Assembly: GCA_023212695.1 (NCBI GenBank)
Contig: JALCCG010000001.1
Location: forward strand, 434,001-498,000
Direction: 5' to 3'
Length of the DNA: 64,000 bases
Source of the DNA: Sporisorium sorghi
Taxonomy: Eukaryota > Basidiomycota > Ustilaginomycetes > Ustilaginales > Ustilaginaceae
The stretch's first letter is position 1. Each line of letters starts with the position of its first letter. Below the pieces are notes generated by a model. The model was not told where the DNA came from. It did no database searches and saw only the letters and a list, made by a program, of their open reading frames with translations. The position numbers and the translations under genes are program-made. Shown here piece by piece: positions 52,009 through 60,610 of the stretch.

Positions 52009-53316
52009 CTATTCGTTTAAATAGGTGGTTACCCGGTTCTGGATCAGCTTAGCCACTTCTTCCGCAGTCTTCTGTCCGCTGAAGAACGCATAGGACTCTT
52101 CACGGGCAATGTTTAACACTTTAGCATCCAGTTCCACGTATTGATCGGCGGATTCTACAATTTGTTTAAAGACGGTGAATTGTTCATCAGATACTTTTGC
52201 CTGCTCCCCATTCGAAAGCGTATAATCACCGCTTTTCACTTTTTCCTGAAGGTCATTGATCATCTTTTCATTCACGGATTTAAGCATCGAGAACCCTGTT
52301 CTTTCTTGTAACGATTGTGCTTCTTCCGACAATAAGAAAGTGATGAACTTCCAGGCTTCATCTCTTACCGGAGTTTTGGCATTGATTACGAACTGAGACA
52401 AAGGAACAACTCTCGCGCCTGTACGATCTCCGGCTTCTCCCGCTTGCGGTATTTGCAATAGCTTGGGATTATCAAAAATCGTATAAGGGCCTTCGATAAA
52501 ATCAGTTGGTGATCCGATCCGGCTGGAGTAGAACAATTGATTGCCCGCCTTTGCCACTTCTGATGTGATGATTTTATCGTCAGACATTTTCTTAGCTTGC
52601 TGGAGCAGATCCACAAATTCGGGCGAGTCGAACTTTGCCTTTTTGGCGGAAGCCTCAACAAACGCAGTGTAGTTCGTAAATAACATCTCCTGAAAAAGGT
52701 ATTCCGGCGGATAGTCTGCCAACGCATAAAGTTCATCGGCACCACGATTCTTTTGGATAACTTCCTTCGAAACTTGCTCGAACTCCTTCAAGTTCCAGGT
52801 CTGATCATCGAACTTCACATTGGCGCTGCCCAGCATGTCCCCGTCACCTACAAACACACTGAAGGAATAGCCCGAAGGGATCACGTAAACCCCCTCATTC
52901 ACCTTCAAACCGTCCAAAATAGTGGTTTGTAAATCGTCTTTGTTCAACGTCTGTTCTTGCTCCAGTAAATCATTCATATCGAGAAGAAAACCTTTGCTCA
53001 CATATTCATTAAGAGGCAGGACGTCAGCTTCAATGATATCCATGCCTTTTCCCGATAACATGGCTGTATTCGTTGTGTTTCGATACTTCTCGTAGTCTTT
53101 AGATTCATGAATCTGCAGATCAATATCCGGATGTTTCTCTTCAAACTTTTTTTCCAGCGTCTTATAGAACGGACTCGACTCTAACAGCGACAGGGTGAGC
53201 ACCGTTTTTCCCTCTTTCGTTGTGGACTGATCCGCCTTCCCGCTTTCTCCAGAGCCGCATGCGGTTAAACTCGCGATAATAACACCCATTGAAATGATCG
53301 ATAGCCATTTTTTCAT
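52009..53316 (-). CDS. Family 1 extracellular solute-binding lipoprotein
   Basis: 435 residues from ATG 53316 (MKKWLSIISM), AGGAGGA 8 bases upstream. Lipobox SLTAC with Cys20. The mature protein is a type I sugar-type solute-binding protein (TVLTLSLLESSPFYKTLEKKFEEKHPDIDLQIH, and WKFITFLLSEEAQSL late). It lies between the membrane fusion gene and the large secreted protein gene. It should deliver substrate to permeases 54552-56330. No ATPase is in the operon; the usual shared MsmX-type ATPase would be elsewhere. Confidence 0.88.
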   Translation of the reverse strand: MKKWLSIISMGVIIASLTACGSGESGKADQSTTKEGKTVLTLSLLESSPFYKTLEKKFEEKHPDIDLQIHESKDYEKYRNTTNTAMLSGKGMDIIEADVLPLNEYVSKGFLLDMNDLLEQEQTLNKDDLQTTILDGLKVNEGVYVIPSGYSFSVFVGDGDMLGSANVKFDDQTWNLKEFEQVSKEVIQKNRGADELYALADYPPEYLFQEMLFTNYTAFVEASAKKAKFDSPEFVDLLQQAKKMSDDKIITSEVAKAGNQLFYSSRIGSPTDFIEGPYTIFDNPKLLQIPQAGEAGDRTGARVVPLSQFVINAKTPVRDEAWKFITFLLSEEAQSLQERTGFSMLKSVNEKMINDLQEKVKSGDYTLSNGEQAKVSDEQFTVFKQIVESADQYVELDAKVLNIAREESYAFFSGQKTAEEVAKLIQNRVTTYLNE

Positions 53317-53356
53317 GATACAAATTCCTCCTGGTCTTCTCTTATTGAACGCCTCA

Positions 53357-54514
53357 CTATTCCAATCGAATACGGTTTCCATCTTGCAGAGGCTCACTGC
53401 TTTTCAGAATGATCTTATCCTCTTCATAGATGCGATCGGATTGGATCATCGTTTCTTTGTCATTCTTTTCACTGATTTCAATGTTCACTTTACGGGCAAC
53501 AAATACATTACCGAGTGCACCTGGCTGCTCTTCAACCACAAAAATATACATGCCTTCCCGATCCTGATGAACAGCGCCGCTTGAAACAAGCAGCCCTTTT
53601 TCGAGTGAGCTTTTCTCGATTTTGATTCGAGCCTGCTCACCTCCCTTCAGTTTGGCATCTATGATCTTAATGCGAATGATCTTTTGAGGGACGGTTGCCG
53701 TCACCGTTCCTTCATCCGATCCCCCCTCTATAAGCGGCTCCGCATTGGTTATTTCTTCAATGACACCGTCCATGACACTGCTTCGCTGCTTGTTATCTGT
53801 ATCTACCTCAACCTCAATCCGCTCTCCGATGGATACCCCTATGCTGGACAAGCGCTTGGCATCCGCACCAACTTCAAACCGGTACCCTTGACTGCTGTTC
53901 GAGACAATCACATCCGGCTCGCCCGCAGATGCCAGTCCTTCTACTGCATTCAGCTTGGTTACAATCCCGTCAAACGGAGCCATCAGTACCTGATCTTTTG
54001 ACAGGCGTTCTCTCATCTGGTTGATCTTGCGTTCCTGCGCAACCATATCAAGTTTACCTTTTTCAATTTCACGTTTTGCGCTGCGCAGCTTAAGTTCATC
54101 TTCATCGATGGACGACTGAATAAACTGATCCTGAAGATTCTGATGCTCGATTCTCTGCTTTTCCAGATTCGTTACTTCAAGTTCTATTTCTTGTCTTGCC
54201 GATTGACTATCATAGGTGATGAGCTTCTGCCCCTTCTTAACACGTTCCCCTTCTTTCACGAGAATCTGCTGAACCTTCCAGTCCGTTGAACTGGATAGTT
54301 TAGTATCAGCAATCGACTGAAGGATTCCGCTTCCTTCGATTGCTAACTCGATGCCTCCCATTTTCGGCTGTTCCGTAGTCACCTTCGGCAAGGTGAGTGA
54401 TTGCAGCGTGTTACTGAATAACGTGAAGAACAGCAGCAATCCCATAAAACCCATGAACACGACTTGAATGATTCGCTTTCGTCTTAGGTCAGCAACCCCT
54501 TTTCCTAACTCCAT
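53357..54514 (-). CDS. HlyD/MacA-like membrane fusion protein
   Basis: 385 residues from ATG 54514 (MELGKGVADLRRK), AGGAGGAG upstream. One N-terminal membrane helix (IQVVFMGFMGLLLFFTLFSN), a lipoyl-type half (KVQQILVKEGERVKKGQKLITYD), a coiled-coil hairpin (about residues 110-175), the second lipoyl half (LMAPFDGIVTKLNAVEGLAS) and beta-barrel and C-terminal parts. Such adaptors normally serve exporters of the MacAB type. Here no MacB-like partner is adjacent; the gene sits inside an importer operon, between the permeases and the binding protein. Confidence 0.85.
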   Translation of the reverse strand: MELGKGVADLRRKRIIQVVFMGFMGLLLFFTLFSNTLQSLTLPKVTTEQPKMGGIELAIEGSGILQSIADTKLSSSTDWKVQQILVKEGERVKKGQKLITYDSQSARQEIELEVTNLEKQRIEHQNLQDQFIQSSIDEDELKLRSAKREIEKGKLDMVAQERKINQMRERLSKDQVLMAPFDGIVTKLNAVEGLASAGEPDVIVSNSSQGYRFEVGADAKRLSSIGVSIGERIEVEVDTDNKQRSSVMDGVIEEITNAEPLIEGGSDEGTVTATVPQKIIRIKIIDAKLKGGEQARIKIEKSSLEKGLLVSSGAVHQDREGMYIFVVEEQPGALGNVFVARKVNIEISEKNDKETMIQSDRIYEEDKIILKSSEPLQDGNRIRLE

Positions 54515-54551
54515 ATCCTTTTCTTCTCCTCCTAAAAACCGCCCTGAAAAG

Positions 54552-55430
54552 TTAACCCTTAACTCCTGACAATTGAATGCCCTCAATAAAATACGACTCC
54601 GCATACAGAAATAACATCACCATCGGGGCCATATAGAGGAAGGATGCAGCAAAGGCAATCCCCCGCTCGCTATCATGGATACTGGATAAAAAAACGGACA
54701 GCGGCTGCTTGAATGGGTCGTCCAGAAAAACAAGCGGCTGTTCCACCATGTTCCAATAGTCAACGAACAGCAAAATCACGAGAGCGGCCAGTCCTGGCTT
54801 AATCATCGGAACGATCATCGTCATAAATATCCGCAAGTGCCCGGCGCCATCCATTTTGGCAGCTTCAATGTAGGCATAGGGAATATCCAGCATGAACTGT
54901 CTGAGCATAAACACGCCAAATGCTGCGAAAATGCCAGGATAGATGATGGCGCCTGTGGTATTCAGCATGCCAAGCTTATCGACCATAATATAGTTGGGTA
55001 CCAGCGTTACTTGGAATGGCATGAGCATCGTCATGACATATACAAGAAACATAGGATCCCGGCCGCGGAATTTCAGCTTGGAGAATGCATAGGCAGCTAG
55101 GGCTGCTACGAGGGTCTGGCCCGCAATGATTGGCACCACCATGAACACGGAATTCCAAAACATGCTCAAATATTTCGGATTGTCGATGAACACCTTCCCA
55201 TATTGTGCAAAAGACACCTTGTCCGGAATCAGTTTCAGGTTTGCAAAGGAGCCGTCTCTACCTGCTGTCGCTTCATTCATTTGCCCGATGAGGCCATAAT
55301 TGATCTCAATTTCCAGTTCTGTCATCAATGAATTTGTGAATGTAATCACAATAGGTGATATTAAGATCACAGCAATAACGCCCATGAGAAACGTTAAAGC
55401 ACTTTTTTTCAATATGTAGACTACTCGCAC
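54552..55430 (-). CDS. Sugar-type ABC permease, MsmG-like
   Basis: 292-residue CUT1-class permease (MalG/MsmG side) with about six helices. The EAA loop is YIEAAKMDGAGHLRIFMTMIVPMIKPGL. An unusual periplasmic stretch of about 45 residues (IEINYGLIGQMNEATAGRDG) lies between helices 1 and 2. The start is GTG 55430 with GGGAGG upstream. It partners the 55449-56330 product. Confidence 0.88.
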   Translation of the reverse strand: MRVVYILKKSALTFLMGVIAVILISPIVITFTNSLMTELEIEINYGLIGQMNEATAGRDGSFANLKLIPDKVSFAQYGKVFIDNPKYLSMFWNSVFMVVPIIAGQTLVAALAAYAFSKLKFRGRDPMFLVYVMTMLMPFQVTLVPNYIMVDKLGMLNTTGAIIYPGIFAAFGVFMLRQFMLDIPYAYIEAAKMDGAGHLRIFMTMIVPMIKPGLAALVILLFVDYWNMVEQPLVFLDDPFKQPLSVFLSSIHDSERGIAFAASFLYMAPMVMLFLYAESYFIEGIQLSGVKG

Positions 55431-55448
55431 AGACTTCGCTCCACCTCC

Positions 55449-56330
55449 CTATTCCATGTACTGTCGATGCCGTCGTTCAATCGCAAAAAGCACCAGGACG
55501 ATCAGCATAATACAGACAAACATCAAGGATGCCGCTGCGGTCAGCTTCTGAATGTCGAGTGATGCAAACATATTGTTCATATAATGCTGCATCATGTAAA
55601 TGCTGTCATGAGGATAATCACCTGCGATCAGATACGTTTCCCGAAACACTTTGAATGAGTTGATAATGGACATAATTACAACAAAAAACATGGTGGAAGT
55701 CAGATAGACCAGCGTCACGCTTCGGAATTGTCGTAAACGACCAGCCCCTTCAATACGGGCCGTTTCGTAGTAATCCTTCGGAATTTGCTGCAGCCCCGCC
55801 AGGAATAAAATGACGTTGTAACCGATGTTCTTCCATAGATACACAATGATTACGACCCCACGTGCCGATTCCGTCTTCATCCAGTCCACCCGTTCATATC
55901 CATAGCTGTTCAGCCAGGCGTTCAGGGAGCCGTTCCAATCAAATAGCAGCTGCCAGATCATGATGATGGAGGCGACGGGCACAACAAGCGGCATGACATA
56001 AGCTGTCCGAAGCCATTTTTGAATATATATATTTTTATTCAATAGCATCGCTAATCCCAGGGACAGCATGACCATAAGCGGAACACTGACCGCGCTGAAG
56101 TAAAACGTGTTGGATGCCGCCTTGCGGAAGGAACCACTTCCAAGCAGTTCCACGTAATTATCGAGCCCCACAAAATGACCGTCCACCGATTGGCTCATAA
56201 AGGAATAGTACACGCCCATGACAAATGGAATAAGATAAAAGAGTGCAAATCCGATACCGCTTGGCACGAGAAACAACATGGCCGCCGAAGCATCCTTACG
56301 GAGCCATTTTTTCATGATTGACCGATCCAT
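55449..56330 (-). CDS. Sugar-type ABC permease, MsmF-like
   Basis: 293-residue CUT1-class permease (MalF/MsmF side). The EAA loop is YYETARIEGAGRLRQFRSVTLVYLTS. The start may be ATG 56330 or ATG 56315 (MKKWLRKD); the ribosome site AGAAAGG is tight to the first. It is the first gene of the operon; its promoter is probably in the AT-rich stretch 56340-56480. The pair lacks an ATPase gene nearby. Confidence 0.87.
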   Translation of the reverse strand: MDRSIMKKWLRKDASAAMLFLVPSGIGFALFYLIPFVMGVYYSFMSQSVDGHFVGLDNYVELLGSGSFRKAASNTFYFSAVSVPLMVMLSLGLAMLLNKNIYIQKWLRTAYVMPLVVPVASIIMIWQLLFDWNGSLNAWLNSYGYERVDWMKTESARGVVIIVYLWKNIGYNVILFLAGLQQIPKDYYETARIEGAGRLRQFRSVTLVYLTSTMFFVVIMSIINSFKVFRETYLIAGDYPHDSIYMMQHYMNNMFASLDIQKLTAAASLMFVCIMLIVLVLFAIERRHRQYME

Positions 56331-56489
56331 CCTTTCTCAGTTAAGTTCAGACCTCCATCCTGGCTTGTTACGTTTCCCAATGCATTAAGAATAGAAAAGA
56401 TTGCTTAAGAAAAAAGTGGGAAAATATTAAAAATACCTAAAATATTGTAGGGATTTATCGCTTTCGTTAAAAACAAAAGTGGTATAACA

Positions 56490-56518
56490 AAAAGCACCCG
56501 AGTGTATCAGGTGCTTTT
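56490..56518. terminator. Bidirectional terminator
   Basis: AAAGCACC/GGTGCTTT stem with an 11-base loop and a T-run on the plus strand (six or more T) and an A/T flank on the other; on the minus strand it ends the 56567-57505 gene. Confidence 0.7.
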
Positions 56519-56566
56519 TTTCGTTTATTCCAAGTTATGCTGATGATCATGCCCGTTAGTTGAATA

Positions 56567-57505
56567 TCAAGCTAAAAGTCGATCCAATCCAATGGCACTG
56601 ATCAATAATCGCTCCTTCTTAGTGCCAAGCATTTGTTGTGTCCAATCTACAAAACCCCCGTCTCCAATGTCATACTCCCTGCCTTCAATAACTGTTTTTA
56701 TCGTGAATTGCAGGCCTTTATAGTATTGGTTTTCCTTTTGGGAAGAACCTGTGCTGATGACCACGTCATTTAATTCTAAACCCTGTCCATACTCCGTGAT
56801 TCTCGATACTAGACCAGCGCTGTCTTTATATCCACCTCGTTCACTAAAAACAACCTCTATATTAGAACTGAATAGTGATTTGAATATCGTTCGGTAAACT
56901 TCTATATGTTCCCACAATGATGTTTTCTCAAAATCGTAGGATCCTTGGTCAACTCCCGATGTCACCATGCAAAACAAGTGAAAATGAGCGAGCATTCCGG
57001 GATTATCACCAAAATACTGTGCCCGTACATGTCTATGGGTAGTACAGAACCGCAGCCAATCTTCTCTAGAGGATTTGTTGTATTTAATCAGATTCGCGAT
57101 ATGCAGCGCGATAAGATTCGTCGCATCTGAAACAGCTTCCGCCCCCCGAAGTGCGGAAATGACCTTGTTTTGATCTACTGTACCTACGACTGAAGCGCAG
57201 CCCAAAGGGGCAACAGGTGACAACTGGAGTGGTTCAACTCCCTTATCAAGGGCAACTTTTAAAATATCCAATTCCAATTGTTTTAGCTGAAGGGGATCTA
57301 TCTTTGCTGGATGAACAAACCGATTGTCTGAATATCTCTTCAGTAAGTCATTCGGAGAAGACTTTTTAACCTTTTCATTAAATACTTTCAATAGCAGCGT
57401 GTTCAGATCGCTGCCCGAAATCTGTTCTGTAAGGAGCGTGATCAAATCAGATTTCCCAAGTCTGCTTAGTATTCGTTCCAGGTCAGCTGAGCGTGCAGGT
57501 TTCAT
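56567..57505 (-). CDS. HisRS/HisZ-like class II synthetase-fold protein
   Basis: About 312 residues from ATG 57505 (or 57508), AAGGAG 7 bases upstream. The C-terminal half reads like the catalytic core of histidyl-tRNA synthetase or HisZ: YYKGLQFTIKTVIEGREYDI then GDGGFVDWTQQMLG and ISAIGLDRLL, the class II motif 3 arrangement. A middle segment HFHLFCMVTSGVDQGSYDFE resembles the motif 2 region. The tRNA anticodon domain and the usual HisRS motif RPE are absent. It stands alone, not near his or tRNA genes. It may be an aminoacyl-transfer or amino-acid-sensing relative. The function is unknown. Confidence 0.6.
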   Translation of the reverse strand: MKPARSADLERILSRLGKSDLITLLTEQISGSDLNTLLLKVFNEKVKKSSPNDLLKRYSDNRFVHPAKIDPLQLKQLELDILKVALDKGVEPLQLSPVAPLGCASVVGTVDQNKVISALRGAEAVSDATNLIALHIANLIKYNKSSREDWLRFCTTHRHVRAQYFGDNPGMLAHFHLFCMVTSGVDQGSYDFEKTSLWEHIEVYRTIFKSLFSSNIEVVFSERGGYKDSAGLVSRITEYGQGLELNDVVISTGSSQKENQYYKGLQFTIKTVIEGREYDIGDGGFVDWTQQMLGTKKERLLISAIGLDRLLA

Positions 57506-57545
57506 CATCTCACTCCTTCTCACGTCCTGAGAATTCATATGAAGT

Positions 57546-57888
57546 ATGTACAATGCGGTAATATGTCCGTTGGTTATCGCCGTAGATTCCGTTAATATAA
57601 CTCAGTATCCCGGTGCTTTCAACGATAACAAAAATTTTATGAACCTTATATCGATGGAAACGGGAACAAGAGCTGCGCGACTCCTCATTCAGAGTCATGG
57701 GCTCATGGATTTGGCATCTCCCCAAGCGAATCTACAATTATTTATAGAAAGATAAATCTAAACCGGATGCGAGTGATGTTCGTATTTTGGGCGTGGTTGT
57801 TACAGGGACAGCAGAAGAGTTTCAGGTACTCAGTGGAAAACCTTATGTGAGAGGGATTACATTGGGGGCTGTAGTTGATAAGTACTAA
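57546..57888 (+). pseudogene. Anti-sigma factor C-terminal remnant
   Basis: Two plus frames give the end of a Bacillus-type anti-sigma factor. The first runs from YNAVICPLVIAVDSV to LASPQANLQLFIER and a stop at 57755. The second, one frame over, ends ILGVVVTGTAEEFQVLSGKP then YVRGITLGAVVDKY with TAA at 57886-57888. The pattern VYGAVVTGP...LG.V is typical of that family. The membrane helix and N-terminal cytoplasmic part are missing and no sigma factor gene is next to it. It is decayed by at least one frameshift. Confidence 0.5.
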
Positions 57889-58201
57889 ATGCTGCTCCCC
57901 CCTTTCACATTCAACTTTTTTTTGTACACCCTTTCCTTTCTATGTAATCATCATACGATAAGGTAGGTGGAATGATTCATGAGCGAAATGATAGGTGAAA
58001 TACGGTGTTGCATATGGTAAATTCGGAAGAAAGGCCATGTAGGCATGGGCTTCATGGCCATTTGAATGGATATGAAAGTTAAAGTCTTGGGGACTTTATC
58101 ACACATAGGCAACAGTTCAGAACAGGAATGAAGCCATGAAGGCAATCATGTATGGAACTTATGCCTTTAAAGAAACGGGCATAACAGCCTTGGCGAGAAA
58201 A

Positions 58202-58324
58202 TTATACCCAAGCACAGAAAGAACTAGTAATTATCACTAACAAAATAAAAAGAACCAATATTGCCCCAACTGAACCATAACCCTGATGACAATGATGGTG
58301 TCCGTGTCTTAGAACTTCACTCAT
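58202..58324 (-). CDS. YjcZ-family small sporulation protein
   Basis: 40-residue ORF, too small for most gene finders. It begins MSEVLRHGHHHCHQGYGSVG and ends with a membrane helix AILVLFILLVIITSSFCAWV. The Gly/His-rich head followed by a C-terminal helix is the YjcZ form, small proteins of the Bacillus and Paenibacillus spore or sporulating cell. AAAGGAGG lies 8 bases before ATG 58324. It sits between two decayed genes but is itself intact. Confidence 0.75.
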   Translation of the reverse strand: MSEVLRHGHHHCHQGYGSVGAILVLFILLVIITSSFCAWV

Positions 58325-58466
58325 TTGTTTTCCTCCTTTTACGGTTATATGTCATAAGGTATTCAGTTTCTTACTCGTTGACAAGGCGAACGTCCATATG
58401 AATAAAAAAACCTCGGGGATTGCCTCCCTCAAACATTAGATATTGTATTAATTGCGGATAAGATAA

Positions 58467-58859
58467 TCAAACAATCTCACCCATGCCATTACACTCAACG
58501 GCATCGCCAAGCCAATCCGTGTTAGGTACAAGTCCGATTTGGACAAATACGCCCTGAAGTTCAATATGCCGTAGATCTCCTGTTGCACGTTCAATATAAG
58601 AAACACCGTTCAACTTATCTGTTCCAGTAAATTCTTTTATCTGAACGTTCTTCAGGACCGTTACGTTAGGCAGACTGTAACGACGATCTTGATGAACGGC
58701 GTCCGCTTTTAGCTCCGTATTGTATTCGAGAACCGTCACATGACTTACAATGCCTGCAAGATCAATCGCTGCTTCGATGCCGGAGTTTCCTCCGCCAATA
58801 ACCGCTACGTCCTTGCCTGCAAACAGAGGACCATCACAGTGCGGGCAGTAGGCTACACC
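58467..58859 (-). pseudogene. ahpF (alkyl hydroperoxide reductase F) fragment
   Basis: The minus frame reads [20 protein letters not shown] then [20 protein letters not shown] and on to [20 protein letters not shown] and a stop (GEIV). This is the internal NADH/thiol (CPHC) part of AhpF or a thioredoxin-reductase-like protein. Upstream is a stop (TAA 58862-58860) and the cydC end; downstream the C-terminal FAD part (usual VGD CTD segment) is missing. Both ends are therefore lost. It is a relic, perhaps from a recombination beside cydC. Confidence 0.75.
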
Positions 58860-58882
58860 TTATGGGCGAGTTGTCGTCTTGT

Positions 58883-60610
58883 CTACGCTCCCACTTCTCC
58901 GATCATTTGCCGCTCAATTTGCTTCATCTCATAAAAATAGCCTTTTTGCTCCATCAACTCCGGATAAGAACCTGTTTCGATTACCCTGCCTTGGTCCATG
59001 ACCACAATCTGGTCCATCTCTTCCAATCCGGTAAGCCGATGACATATCAGGAGAAGTGTATCATGAGCTGCCTGTGTATAGAGATGCTTCATAACGCGCT
59101 GCTCTGTCACATAATCCAGCGATGATGTGGGTTCGTCCAGCAGCCATAACCGTCCTTTGCGAAGCATCGCCCGTGCCAGAGCCAGCCGCTGCTTCTCCCC
59201 GTCTGACAGATTCTCCCCTTTTTCATACACCCTATCGGTCAACGATGTATCGGGCAGCTGCACTTTAGTCAGCACTTCCAACAATTGTTCGTCTGTGTGC
59301 TCTTCTCCATTCAACAGCAGGTTGTCCCGGATCGTTCCCCGGAAGAAATGACTTTGCTGCAGCACCACGTTAGCCGCTTGCCATATGCTCGCCTCATCCA
59401 GTTCTTTCACTGAAATGCCGTTTAATCGTATATCACCATCCATTGGTGTACGCAGCTTGAGCAGCAAGTCGATAATCGTTGATTTTCCTGAACCGCTCGG
59501 CCCGACAATCGCCGTTTTGGATCCGGGTGTAATGAGCAGCGACATATCCCTGAGCGCCGCTCTCCATTCCCCTTCATATTGAAACGTAACACCGGATAGC
59601 TCAATCGAAACAGCATGATCCACAGCCAACGTGCCGCCTGGCTGCGAAGATTGCACGGCGGTGGACTGAACCGTTTCCGTCAGTCGTTTAGCTGCGTGTT
59701 CGCTATCCTCCTTATACGCGGGTAATGTCGCCATTGCCGCCGCTTCTTCAAATACGGTTAACGAGGCCATGACCAGCATAGCCAGAAACACCCCGGCGAG
59801 CGCCCCGTCCATTATTAAATAGGCACCCAGCGCGAGCACCCCCCAGGAAATGAGAAACGTAACCAAAGCATGCATCGATTGCCCGCGCAGCAAGTGCCCG
59901 GCTGCTCGCTGCTGCTCGGCCGCCAGTGTTGAGGAAGCCTGCTGAAGCTGCTGCTCCCGCTGTGCCAATTGCCCGTATACTTTCAAATCCCGGAATCCAT
60001 ACAACACTTCGGTAACTTCCGTGGAAAGCTGCGCCCGCTGCTCGCGAACGCGTCCATGGATTCTCCGCTGCCCGAGCAAAACAATTCCCGGTACAACGAA
60101 TGCCGTTACCAGCATGCCCAGCACAAACAGAAGGGCAATCCAGAGTGAAAAGGCAGAAGTAAACAACACCGTTGCTAAAAACACCATGACTACCATGATC
60201 GGGGGATAAGCAACACGCAAGAAATAATTTTGCAGGCTTTCCACATCCCCAACGATCCGCGCAAGCAAATCCCCGCTTCGATTTTTGTTCAGTATACCGG
60301 GCGTTAAAGGAATTAACTTGGCAAAAAAGGATGTGCGCAAACGGCTGAGCATGGAGAACGTCGCCCGGTGAGAATACAAGCGTTCTCCATAACGGCTCGC
60401 CGCCCGAAGCAGACCCAGCATTTTGACCAGCGAGGTAAGCACAATCAATGTATAGAGCGGTGGCGCAAATACCGTTTGCGAAATCAAATAACCGCTCGCG
60501 GAAAAGAGTGCCACACCGGCTATGCCAGCGATAAAACCACCCAAAATCGATAGGACAATATCCTTGCGCTCCTGCATCATCGCTTTGGACAGAACAGCCA
60601 GCTCATTCAT
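58883..60610 (-). CDS. cydC: Thiol exporter subunit CydC
   Basis: 575 residues from ATG 60610, after GGGGGG. Six membrane helices followed by an ATPase domain: Walker A IVGPSGSGKSTIID, signature LSDGEKQRLALARA (Asp in place of the usual Gly), Walker B LWLLDEPTSSLD. CydDC exports cysteine and glutathione-like thiols and is needed to assemble cytochrome bd. It overlaps cydD by a few bases and ends the cydABDC operon. Confidence 0.92.
   Translation of the reverse strand: MNELAVLSKAMMQERKDIVLSILGGFIAGIAGVALFSASGYLISQTVFAPPLYTLIVLTSLVKMLGLLRAASRYGERLYSHRATFSMLSRLRTSFFAKLIPLTPGILNKNRSGDLLARIVGDVESLQNYFLRVAYPPIMVVMVFLATVLFTSAFSLWIALLFVLGMLVTAFVVPGIVLLGQRRIHGRVREQRAQLSTEVTEVLYGFRDLKVYGQLAQREQQLQQASSTLAAEQQRAAGHLLRGQSMHALVTFLISWGVLALGAYLIMDGALAGVFLAMLVMASLTVFEEAAAMATLPAYKEDSEHAAKRLTETVQSTAVQSSQPGGTLAVDHAVSIELSGVTFQYEGEWRAALRDMSLLITPGSKTAIVGPSGSGKSTIIDLLLKLRTPMDGDIRLNGISVKELDEASIWQAANVVLQQSHFFRGTIRDNLLLNGEEHTDEQLLEVLTKVQLPDTSLTDRVYEKGENLSDGEKQRLALARAMLRKGRLWLLDEPTSSLDYVTEQRVMKHLYTQAAHDTLLLICHRLTGLEEMDQIVVMDQGRVIETGSYPELMEQKGYFYEMKQIERQMIGEVGA

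Noticed and set aside
57951..58200. Short plus ORFs near 58075-58242 (for example MKAIMYGTYAFKETGITALA)
   Set aside because: They overlap the YjcZ-like gene on the other strand, have no clear ribosome sites and match nothing I recognise.
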